Below the pieces are notes generated by a model, which was not told the origin of the DNA, did no database searches, and was given only the letters and a program-made list of their open reading frames with translations. From Actinomycetota bacterium (lineage in GTDB: Bacteria > Desulfobacterota > Deferrimicrobia > Deferrimicrobiales > Deferrimicrobiaceae), in NCBI GenBank assembly GCA_016844415.1, contig JAENIX010000041.1, positions 1-7,188 of the forward strand: a DNA stretch of 7,188 nt, written 5' to 3'. This document shows positions 1-5,674 of this stretch, in pieces (positions within the stretch are counted from its first letter, which is position 1; each line of letters starts with the position of its first letter). Both the position numbers and the translations under genes were made by a program.

Positions 1-348
1 CCGGCCGAAGAACTTGATCCCGTTGTCCTGGTAAGGGTTGTGCGAGGCCGAGATCACCACCCCCGCGTCCGCCCTCATGGAATGCGTGAGAAACGCGATG
101 CCGGGTGTGGGCAGCGGCCCGACCAGCAGGACGTCTCCACCCATGGAGCAGATCCCTGCAGCCAGCGCCGTTTCAAACATGTAGCCGGAGAGACGGGTGT
201 CTTTACCGATCACGACCTTGTGCCGCCCCCCGCTATTCCGGAAGACGTGCGCCACCGCCTGCCCCAGCGCCAGCGCGTTTTCCACCGTCATCGGCTCGGT
301 GTTCGCGACCCCCCGCACCCCATCGGTCCCGAATAGTTTCCTGCGCAA
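1..348 (-). CDS. glmM: Phosphoglucosamine mutase GlmM, N-terminal part (3' end outside window)
   Basis: GlmM interconverts glucosamine-6-phosphate and glucosamine-1-phosphate, the cytosolic step leading to UDP-GlcNAc for peptidoglycan and LPS. The visible 116 codons begin [16 protein letters not shown], the hallmark N-terminus of the family, followed by [13 protein letters not shown] (residues 48-60) and the phosphoserine loop [16 protein letters not shown] (99-114). Ser102, in ASHNP, is the residue phosphorylated in the active enzyme and matches the numbering of E. coli GlmM. About three quarters of the protein (family length near 450 residues) lies beyond the left edge. I chose the TTG at 348-346: a strong GGAGGGAG ribosome binding site lies 4 nt upstream, and it puts GTDGVRG at the normal distance from the start. 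It begins 13 nt after the ybbR stop, so it is cotranscribed with it. The cdaA-ybbR-glmM order is also the conserved Firmicutes arrangement, where GlmM binds and inhibits CdaA. Confidence 0.96.
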   Translation of the reverse strand, partial: MRRKLFGTDGVRGVANTEPMTVENALALGQAVAHVFRNSGGRHKVVIGKDTRLSGYMFETALAAGICSMGGDVLLVGPLPTPGIAFLTHSMRADAGVVISASHNPYQDNGIKFFGR

Positions 349-352
349 CTTG

Positions 353-360
353 CTCCCTCC
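353..360 (-). promoter_or_regulatory. Ribosome binding site deciding the TTG start of glmM
   Basis: GGAGGGAG on the minus strand sits 4 nt before TTG at 348, in the short gap after the ybbR stop codon. No ATG or GTG gives a normal GlmM N-terminus here, so this site supports TTG initiation. Confidence 0.75.
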
Positions 361-361
361 C

Positions 362-1042
362 CTATTTCCGGAAATAGATCGTCACGCGGACTTCAGGTTT
401 CCCGATGATTTTAGCATGCCCCTCCGTCAATTCCACATGGGCGTGCTCCGTGACGACATCCTTGTCCTCAGCAGGCGCCGGGACGTATACGAGCAACGAC
501 TTCATTCGCGAAAATTCCTCTGGGAGCGCCTCGACCTCGAGAAACGGTGGCGTGATTTTGATCCTGGCGACCTTCCGCCTGGGTTCCGCTGAATCTCCGA
601 TGCGCGCGACCACGGGAAGCCGCCGCCTCTCCAGCCTTTCCAGCGACACTTCGACGGCGTTCGGATAGATCCGCTGCACCTTTACGCCCGGCGGGACCCG
701 TATCGAGCGTTCCTCGATTCGCACCACCTGCCGCCCCGCTCTTGCCTCGGACAGGTCGATCGCCGCGGTGACTTCCGCCTGCTGTGGCGAGCCGAGCAGC
801 GACGGGGGCCCTGCAAGTCGAACTTCCACCTGCCTCTCGACCTTGTTCGTGACCGTCATCCCGGCGGGGACGTTGCGGATCTCAAGAGGGACGGCGAACC
901 CGACCAGCACCTTGGTCTCCCCCGCGACGAACCACCACAGGACGACCGCCAGGGCCAAGGCGAGGATCTTCAGCCCCAGGTTCTTCCGGGCGAAACCACG
1001 CAGGAACTGGAGGACATCATCCCTCCGAATCATTTCCCTCAT
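362..1042 (-). CDS. ybbR: YbbR-domain membrane-anchored protein, CdaR-like
   Basis: The 226-residue product is a YbbR-domain protein. Its Bacillus/Listeria homologue CdaR binds and modulates the diadenylate cyclase CdaA. The N-terminal 20 residues are basic and probably cytoplasmic. A single hydrophobic segment follows at about 23-40, with the double tryptophan [10 protein letters not shown] that is common just at the end of this anchor. The rest would lie outside the membrane. I can make out two YbbR-type beta repeats, about 47-135 ([21 protein letters not shown]) and about 143-224 (LPVVARIGD, ending VRVTIYFRK), fewer than the four reported for Bacillus CdaR. The ATG start overlaps the end of cdaA by 26 nt. 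An ATG three codons in (1033) is an alternative, but its Shine-Dalgarno spacing would be too short. Overlap with cdaA and adjacency to glmM support the CdaR role. The family assignment is firm; the regulatory direction on CdaA is inferred. Confidence 0.9.
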   Translation of the reverse strand: MREMIRRDDVLQFLRGFARKNLGLKILALALAVVLWWFVAGETKVLVGFAVPLEIRNVPAGMTVTNKVERQVEVRLAGPPSLLGSPQQAEVTAAIDLSEARAGRQVVRIEERSIRVPPGVKVQRIYPNAVEVSLERLERRRLPVVARIGDSAEPRRKVARIKITPPFLEVEALPEEFSRMKSLLVYVPAPAEDKDVVTEHAHVELTEGHAKIIGKPEVRVTIYFRK

Positions 1043-1796
1043 CGCCTTTCCCGAACAGCCTTCCGAGGATCTCCCGCAATTCCATCGCCCCGCTTGCGCT
1101 TTCCATCCGCCGGTCGTGGAAGACCGTGACGTTCCCCGTCTCTTCCGAGATCACCACGGAGACGGCATCGGTCTCCGCCGAGACGCCCCAAGCCGCCCGG
1201 TGCCTCGTCCCCATCGTTTTCACGACAGAGGATTCCGCCGAGACGGGCAGGATGATCCCCGCGGCCGAAACGCGGTCCCCCCTCAGGATCACCGCGCCGT
1301 CGTGCATCGGGGACTTCGTGGACAGGATCGACGCCAGAAGGTCATATGAAAATATTGCATCCAGCTTCTTCCCGTGCTCGACATGCTCCTCGAGCCCCAT
1401 CTCCCGCTCGATAATAAGGATCGCCCCGATCCTCGCGTCCGCAAGCCGCATGACGCACTTTACCAGCTCGTCCAGTAAATCCGGCTTCGGCACCGCCGGA
1501 GCCCGCCCGAAAATCGGCACCTGCCCCACCTTTGCCAACCCCCTGCGGATCTCGCTCTGGAAGATCACGACAAGGATTATGATCAGCCCGCCGAGGAAAT
1601 TCCCCACCAGCCACTGGAACGTGACCATCCCCAGTCTGCGGGAAAGAACGAACATCCCCATAAGGACAAGCAGTCCAAGGAGCATCTGGACGGCCCGGGT
1701 CCCTCGAACGAACAGGAGGATCCAGTAAATAATGAAAGCGACGACGAGGATGTCCAGGAAGTCCGCGAACCGCACCGCCGGAAGAAAGCCTAACAT
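1017..1796 (-). CDS. cdaA: Diadenylate cyclase CdaA (membrane c-di-AMP synthase)
   Basis: This 259-residue protein condenses two ATP into cyclic di-AMP at the membrane. Three hydrophobic segments lie at about 12-30, 37-51 and 64-80, followed by the linker FQSEIRRGLAKVG typical of CdaA and a DAC (DisA_N) domain from about 105 to 235. Both catalytic signatures are present: DGA at 166-168 (MHDGAVIL) and RHR at 198-200 (GTRHRAAWG), followed by the usual ETDAVSVVISEETG. Length matches CdaA of Bacillus or Listeria (about 270). The ATG overlaps the end of folP by 7 nt (the start lies inside GAATGTTAG), suggesting translational coupling, and its own 3' end is shared with the ybbR start. In other bacteria c-di-AMP controls potassium and osmolyte transport and cell-wall homeostasis; the targets in this organism cannot be read from the window. 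The domain looks catalytically intact. Confidence 0.95.
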   Translation of the reverse strand: MLGFLPAVRFADFLDILVVAFIIYWILLFVRGTRAVQMLLGLLVLMGMFVLSRRLGMVTFQWLVGNFLGGLIIILVVIFQSEIRRGLAKVGQVPIFGRAPAVPKPDLLDELVKCVMRLADARIGAILIIEREMGLEEHVEHGKKLDAIFSYDLLASILSTKSPMHDGAVILRGDRVSAAGIILPVSAESSVVKTMGTRHRAAWGVSAETDAVSVVISEETGNVTVFHDRRMESASGAMELREILGRLFGKGDEGNDSEG

Positions 1797-2965
1797 TCCG
1801 AACCATCCCGGATGGCGGCCACTACACGCACCACGTCCCGCATTTCCGGCACATCGTGGACCCGCAAGACGTCCGCTCCCAGGAAAGCGGAAACCGCCAC
1901 GGAGGCCGCAGTGCCGAAAACCCGGTCGCCCGGATCCTTTCCCGTGATCTTGCCGATGAACGATTTCCTGGATGTCCCGAAAACGACCGGTCTTCCGAGA
2001 TTGCGCAGGTCGGGCAGGTGGCGATGAAGCGCCAGGTTATCCTCGAGTCGTTTCCCGAATCCAATGCCGGGATCGACCAGGATCCGCTCACGCGAAACTC
2101 CCGACCGGATCGCGGCTTCCACTCGCGCCGCAAGCTCCTCCAGCAGTTCGTCGAACAGCGATCCATATGACGGGGACGCCTGCATCGTCGAAGGCGTCCC
2201 GCGACGGTGCATCAGCACGACGGCGCATCCGGATTCCGCGGCGAACTCCGCCATCTCCGGGTCGTCGGTCAGAGCGCTCGTATCGTTGATGATGCATGCG
2301 CCTGCGGCAACCGCATTCCGCGCAACCGCCGCCTTGGTCGTATCGACGGACAGCAGCGCGTCCGTCTTCCGCGACAGTTCGCGGATCACAGGCACGACGC
2401 GCCCTATTTCCTCATCGACCGACACCGGTGAAGACCCGGGCCGCGTCGATTCCCCGCCGACATCGATGATATCCGCCCCCTCTTCCGCCATCGCAATCCC
2501 GTGACGGACAGCCGCTTCCGTTGAATGGAATCTCCCCCCGTCGGAGAAGGAATCGGGCGTGACGTTAAGGATTCCCATGATCCGCGGAGATCCACCCGGT
2601 GCCGAGCCGCTCAGCCGGATCTTTCGCCCCCGGCATTCCACGACGAAATCCCTCGACAGATACCGGCCGATCGCCTCACTGACAGGTGACAGCGCGGAAA
2701 GGGCTTTCGGACTCTCTTTCATCCACGCGTCCACCTGTTCCGCCGACGATACGGAAAACAATATTTTCTCTTTCCCCCGGACAGCCGTGATTCCCCGCGC
2801 TGGAAAAAAAGCAAGCAGGAATCGGGAGACATCGCTTTCGGACATGCAGACAAGAAACGGCCTCAATTCCGTGCAAAGCCGTCCCGCATCGATGGAAGAT
2901 ACTTCGAGAAAGGATAGGCGTTTGCGCGCCTCCTCCGGGTTCCCGACGTGCACCACCCGGATCAC
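1790..2965 (-). CDS. folP: Dihydropteroate synthase FolP with an N-terminal extension
   Basis: FolP joins p-aminobenzoate to dihydropterin pyrophosphate in folate synthesis and is the sulfonamide target. The catalytic TIM barrel fills about residues 127-391. It shows IMGILNVTPDSFSDGG (129-144), GADIIDVGGESTRPG (163-177), LSVDTTKAAVA (205-215), IINDTSAL (225-232), the pterin-site LVDPGIGFGK (296-305), GTSRKSFIG (330-338) and a terminal RVHDV (368-372). All expected motifs are present. The protein has 391 residues against about 270-290 for E. coli-type enzymes; the excess is an N-terminal region of about 125 residues (MIRVVHVGNPEEARKRLSF onward) with no motif I recognise. I take the GTG at 2965 as the start, 16 nt after the ftsH stop. 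No strong Shine-Dalgarno precedes it, so GTG codons at residues 4 or 5 are possible. Translation may depend on coupling from ftsH. The 3' end overlaps cdaA. Confidence 0.95.
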   Translation of the reverse strand: MIRVVHVGNPEEARKRLSFLEVSSIDAGRLCTELRPFLVCMSESDVSRFLLAFFPARGITAVRGKEKILFSVSSAEQVDAWMKESPKALSALSPVSEAIGRYLSRDFVVECRGRKIRLSGSAPGGSPRIMGILNVTPDSFSDGGRFHSTEAAVRHGIAMAEEGADIIDVGGESTRPGSSPVSVDEEIGRVVPVIRELSRKTDALLSVDTTKAAVARNAVAAGACIINDTSALTDDPEMAEFAAESGCAVVLMHRRGTPSTMQASPSYGSLFDELLEELAARVEAAIRSGVSRERILVDPGIGFGKRLEDNLALHRHLPDLRNLGRPVVFGTSRKSFIGKITGKDPGDRVFGTAASVAVSAFLGADVLRVHDVPEMRDVVRVVAAIRDGSEC

Positions 2966-2981
2966 CGGCGAACTACCGCGC

Positions 2982-4835
2982 TCAGGCGGGCGATCCGGCC
3001 TGCGGCTCCGGAGTCCCCTCCGCCGGGACGGACACGAGCCCTTCGATTATCCGCTTGATATCCGCGCCGTCGATGACCTCCTTTTCAAGGAGGGTCTTTG
3101 CGACCTGGTGCAGCACGTTCATGTTCGACATCAGGATCGATTTCGCGCGCTCGTAACAGGAGGTGATGATCTCCTTTATCTCCTGGTCGATATCCCGCGC
3201 CGTGGCCTCGCTGAAATCCTTATGCCGGGAGATATCCCTTCCGAGGAAGATCATCTCCTGTTTCTGCCCGAAGGTGACGGGCCCCATCTTCTCGCTCATC
3301 CCCCACTCGCAGACCATCTTCCGCGCGATGATCGTGGCGCGCTCGATGTCGTTCCCGGCCCCGGTGGTAAGCTCTCCACGCACCAGCTCCTCGGCGACAC
3401 GGCCTCCCATCAGGATCGTGATGTTGTTTTTCAGATACTCACTCGAATACGTGTGCCGCTCGTCTATCGGCAACTGCTGCGTAATGCCCAGCGCCATTCC
3501 ACGCGGGATGATGCTGACCTTGTGGATCGGGTCGGCGCCCGGGATGAGAGTCGCCACAATGGCGTGCCCCCCCTCGTGATAGGCCGTGGACCTTTTCTCG
3601 TCCTCGCTTATGATCATCGACCGGCGCTCCCGGCCCATCATCACCTTGTCCTTGGCCATCTCGAAGCAATCCATCGACACTTTCATGAGACCGACGCTCG
3701 CCGCGTGAAGCGCCGCCTCGTTGCAAAGGTTGGCCAGGTCCGCGCCCGTGAACCCGGGCGTACCCTTCGCAAGTATCTCCAGGTTAACGTCCTCCCCCAG
3801 CGGAATCTTCCGGATGTGGACGTTCAGGATCTGCTCCCGCCCCTTCACGTCGGGCTTGGGGACGACCACCTGCCGGTCGAATCTCCCAGGCCGCATCAAG
3901 GCCGGATCAAGCACGTCAGGCCGGTTCGTGGCGGCGATCAAAATCAGCCCCTCGTTCGTCTCGAACCCGTCCATCTCCACCAGCAACTGGTTCAGCGTCT
4001 GCTCCCGCTCGTCGTGCCCGCCTCCCAGACCCGCTCCCCTGTGCCTGCCCACTGCGTCGATCTCATCGATGAAGATGATGCAGGGCGCCGACTTCTTCCC
4101 CTGGATGAACAGGTCGCGCACCCGGGCCGCGCCGACTCCGACGAACATTTCCACGAAATCAGACCCGCTGATCGAGAAGAACGGAACCCCCGCCTCCCCC
4201 GCGATCGCCCTTGCGAGCAACGTCTTCCCGGTCCCGGGAGCCCCAACGAGCAGGACCCCCTTCGGGATCCGTCCGCCCAGCCGGGTGAACTTCTTCGGGT
4301 CTTTAAGGAACGCTATGATCTCCTGCAGCTCTTCCTTGGCCTCCTCGATCCCGGCGACGTCCGCAAACGTGGATTTGTGCGTCGATTCCGTTAAGAGCTT
4401 CGCCCGGCTCTTTCCGAACGACATCGCCTTCCCGCCTCCCGCCTGCATCTGCCGCATGAAGAAGATCCACACCCCGACCAGCAGAAGCATCGGCATCCAG
4501 GAAACCAGCAGCGTCATGTACCAGGGATTGTCGTCCAGCGGCCTGGCGGTGATTTTCACGTTCTTCGACCGGAGGTTTTTCACCAGGTCGGGGTCTTCCG
4601 GGGCGTAGGTGTGGAACGCCTTCTTCTCCTTGCCGGAAGTGTCCGTATATTTCCCGGTGATCTCCTGCCCCCTGATGGTGACTTCCTTAACCTTCCCGGT
4701 CTCAACCGCGACGTTCAAGTCCGTGAAGGAGATATCCTCCTGCTCAACCTTCTGCGTCTTGAAGGTGTTGAAGAGGAACACCATCGCCAGGGCGATGAGC
4801 ATCCACAGAGCCAGATTTCTATAAAACTGATTCAA
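2982..4835 (-). CDS. ftsH: ATP-dependent zinc metalloprotease FtsH
   Basis: FtsH is a hexameric inner-membrane AAA+ protease that degrades misfolded membrane proteins and regulators such as LpxC. The 617-residue product is full length. It has a first membrane segment at about 7-23, an extracytoplasmic domain (24-105) and a second membrane segment at about 107-127. The AAA module follows, with Walker A GAPGTGKT (198-205), pore loop MFVGVG (230-235), Walker B IIFIDEID (253-260) and the second region of homology [19 protein letters not shown] (303-321). The peptidase zinc motif is HEGGH (420-424) rather than the usual HEAGH; both histidines and the catalytic glutamate are kept, and the third ligand is probably Asp496 in [10 protein letters not shown]. 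The TTG at 4835 gives the usual short N-terminus before the first membrane segment and has GGGAG 10 nt upstream. It is the first gene of the ftsH-folP-cdaA-ybbR-glmM run. The tail is Pro/Glu-rich and likely disordered. Confidence 0.98.
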   Translation of the reverse strand: MNQFYRNLALWMLIALAMVFLFNTFKTQKVEQEDISFTDLNVAVETGKVKEVTIRGQEITGKYTDTSGKEKKAFHTYAPEDPDLVKNLRSKNVKITARPLDDNPWYMTLLVSWMPMLLLVGVWIFFMRQMQAGGGKAMSFGKSRAKLLTESTHKSTFADVAGIEEAKEELQEIIAFLKDPKKFTRLGGRIPKGVLLVGAPGTGKTLLARAIAGEAGVPFFSISGSDFVEMFVGVGAARVRDLFIQGKKSAPCIIFIDEIDAVGRHRGAGLGGGHDEREQTLNQLLVEMDGFETNEGLILIAATNRPDVLDPALMRPGRFDRQVVVPKPDVKGREQILNVHIRKIPLGEDVNLEILAKGTPGFTGADLANLCNEAALHAASVGLMKVSMDCFEMAKDKVMMGRERRSMIISEDEKRSTAYHEGGHAIVATLIPGADPIHKVSIIPRGMALGITQQLPIDERHTYSSEYLKNNITILMGGRVAEELVRGELTTGAGNDIERATIIARKMVCEWGMSEKMGPVTFGQKQEMIFLGRDISRHKDFSEATARDIDQEIKEIITSCYERAKSILMSNMNVLHQVAKTLLEKEVIDGADIKRIIEGLVSVPAEGTPEPQAGSPA

Positions 4836-4845
4836 GGTGTAGGTT

Positions 4846-4850
4846 CTCCC
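4846..4850 (-). promoter_or_regulatory. Probable ribosome binding site for ftsH (TTG start)
   Basis: GGGAG on the minus strand lies 10 nt upstream of TTG at 4835. The spacing is slightly long but it is the only purine-rich site before the gene, and no ATG gives a FtsH-like N-terminus. Confidence 0.5.
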
Positions 4851-4871
4851 GTTAGATGTTTTCTACAATCA

Positions 4872-4899
4872 ATATTAACATACGGTAAATTTCCGTCTA
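4872..4899 (-). promoter_or_regulatory. Candidate sigma70-type promoter for the ftsH operon (weak match)
   Basis: The 88-nt gap between the vapC-like gene and ftsH is markedly AT-rich compared with the genes. On the minus strand TAGACG (4899-4894, 4 of 6 to TTGACA) and TAATAT (4877-4872, 4 of 6 to TATAAT) are separated by 16 nt, which would start a transcript about 30 nt before the ftsH TTG. A competing pair, TTTACC (4889-4884) with TGTAGA, fits less well. A promoter is expected here because the toxin-antitoxin pair separates ftsH from tilS, but the matches are modest. A heat-shock sigma promoter could also be present; I do not see a clear one. Confidence 0.3.
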
Positions 4900-4923
4900 T
4901 ACCAGTCGCTTCCGGGGGTATAG
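4897..4923. repeat. 7-bp perfect inverted repeat directly after the vapC-like gene
   Basis: The arms CTATACC (4897-4903) and GGTATAG (4917-4923) are perfect reverse complements separated by 13 nt. The right arm touches the stop codon of the toxin gene at 4924-4926, and the left arm overlaps the possible ftsH -35 element. The stem is short and no U-run follows it, so it is a poor intrinsic terminator; an operator for a dimeric regulator is equally possible, as is chance. Confidence 0.35.
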
Positions 4924-5331
4924 TCACAGCCCCTTAATCGCCGCATTCATCCTTTCAAAATGCTTCCTGTTAAAGGTGGCAATCGCATCCGCGCCGGACT
5001 TCCGCATGCTTGCAAGAATGTAGGCATCGGCATATTCCTGCCCGCTGCTTCGCGCGATGCCGATCGCATCTTCCACCAGGTCTGCGTCCAGCATCCTCAA
5101 CCCTGGCAATACGGCAAGCCTGGACAGGACGTCCAGCACCTTTTCACGGGGAACATCGTAGGCAGAGCGGAGCGTCCAGGCGATCTCGAACAGCACGGTC
5201 GGTCCGGTGATCAACCCGCACTTGCCGGCAGCTGCCTTGCGCAGGAGATCCGCGGCGCGACCGTGCTGATCCCCGTCGTCCTCGGTGAAGAAGCGCAAAA
5301 ATACGTTCGCGTCGACAAAAAGCGTCTTCAC
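4924..5331 (-). CDS. PIN-domain ribonuclease toxin, VapC family
   Basis: This 135-residue protein is a VapC-type toxin, an Mg-dependent endoribonuclease held in check by the upstream antitoxin. PIN-domain acidic residues are visible: Asp7 in LFVDANVFLRFF, Glu49 in TVLFEIAWTL, and Asp102 in EYADAYILASM. The fourth position reads TFNRKHF (119-125), with Asn121 where some PIN proteins have Asp; TFN is common in this VapC subgroup and does not by itself imply inactivity. The size is normal. The GTG start at 5331 overlaps the antitoxin stop in a GTGA (5328-5331), and there is no separate ribosome binding site, so translation is coupled to the antitoxin. Known VapC toxins cut tRNAs or the rRNA sarcin-ricin loop; the target here cannot be predicted. 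The pair sits between tilS and ftsH, an order I associate with no gene in between, which suggests an insertion. Confidence 0.92.
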   Translation of the reverse strand: MKTLFVDANVFLRFFTEDDGDQHGRAADLLRKAAAGKCGLITGPTVLFEIAWTLRSAYDVPREKVLDVLSRLAVLPGLRMLDADLVEDAIGIARSSGQEYADAYILASMRKSGADAIATFNRKHFERMNAAIKGL

Positions 5332-5570
5332 AGGCGTGTTCGCTTGTTCCGGGCCGCGACCGCCTTCAGCATCTTTTGCCGTTCTTCCTCCGTGGGCAGG
5401 GGTTTCCCAAGGAACCCTTCCAGTTCGAAAAAGTCGGCGGTCCGCCTTATGACAATGGCGTCACCGGTTGTCTCGATGACAAGGCGGTCATGGGGCCTCA
5501 TGCCCAGATTTTTCCGCAGTCTGGCCGGAAGGGTGATCTGCCCCTTGGCGGAGAGAGTGGCGATCGGCAT
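5328..5570 (-). CDS. AbrB/SpoVT-type antitoxin, VapB-like
   Basis: The 80-residue product is a swapped-hairpin AbrB (MazE/VapB-like) antitoxin. Residues 3-43 form the DNA-binding fold, with the signature TLSAKGQITLPARLRKNLGM, then RLVIETTGDAIVIRR. The tail from about 46 to 80 (DFFELEGFLGKPLPTEEE onward, ending in a basic helix) would wrap around the toxin. The ATG at 5570 has GGGGG 9 nt upstream. Such antitoxins usually repress their own promoter together with the toxin; the promoter and short repeats just upstream fit that. The gene ends inside the toxin start (GTGA overlap), the usual antitoxin-first order. Confidence 0.92.
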   Translation of the reverse strand: MPIATLSAKGQITLPARLRKNLGMRPHDRLVIETTGDAIVIRRTADFFELEGFLGKPLPTEEERQKMLKAVAARNKRTRL

Positions 5571-5579
5571 GGCTTGTTT

Positions 5580-5584
5580 CCCCC
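5580..5584 (-). promoter_or_regulatory. Ribosome binding site of the antitoxin gene
   Basis: GGGGG followed by AAACAAGCC and then ATG at 5570 gives a purine-rich site at 9-nt spacing. It supports the chosen start. Confidence 0.55.
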
Positions 5585-5605
5585 ATCTTTTGATATGTCG
5601 TAAAT

Positions 5606-5634
5606 ATTTTAATTAGTAAAGCGTTCTTTGTAAA
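5606..5634 (-). promoter_or_regulatory. Sigma70-like promoter of the vapBC-like module
   Basis: On the minus strand TTTACA (5634-5629; 5 of 6 to TTGACA) and TAAAAT (5611-5606; 5 of 6 to TATAAT) are separated by exactly 17 nt. The predicted start near 5599 leaves a leader of about 30 nt with the ribosome binding site inside it. The block is strikingly AT-rich against the GC-rich genes around it. It lies just downstream of the tilS stop, so the module can be transcribed independently of tilS. Confidence 0.6.
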
Positions 5635-5635
5635 G
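5616..5635 (-). repeat. Repeated CTTTAC motif over the promoter, candidate autoregulatory operator
   Basis: CTTTAC occurs at 5635-5630 and again at 5621-5616, a 14-bp period, with a related ATTTAC further downstream at 5605-5600. The first copy is also part of the interrupted palindrome CTTT-AC-AAAG (5635-5626). The repeats cover the -35 element and spacer, where an AbrB-type antitoxin would be expected to bind. AT-rich sequence can give such repeats by chance. Confidence 0.35.
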
Positions 5636-5674
5636 TAGGATTATCGATACAAGGATCAGATACCGGCAGAGTTC

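Noticed and set aside
1017..1042. The 26-nt overlap of ybbR and cdaA as a sign of frameshift or fusion
   Set aside because: Both proteins have normal ends: CdaA stops after its DAC domain and YbbR starts with a basic tail before its membrane anchor. Small overlaps are normal in this operon.
2559..4394. Long open plus-strand frame of about 611 codons opposite ftsH and folP
   Set aside because: It runs antisense to two genes with unmistakable motifs, and its translation is rich in Arg, Pro, Asp and His with no domain, as expected for an antisense frame of GC-rich coding DNA.
4924..5570. Inactive toxin because of TFN instead of TFD
   Set aside because: Asn at this position is common in this VapC subgroup, and the other three acidic residues (Asp7, Glu49, Asp102) are present.
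5571..5674. Possible terminator after tilS
   Set aside because: I found no GC-rich stem followed by a T-run on the minus strand; only short GATAC repeats and the vapB promoter.
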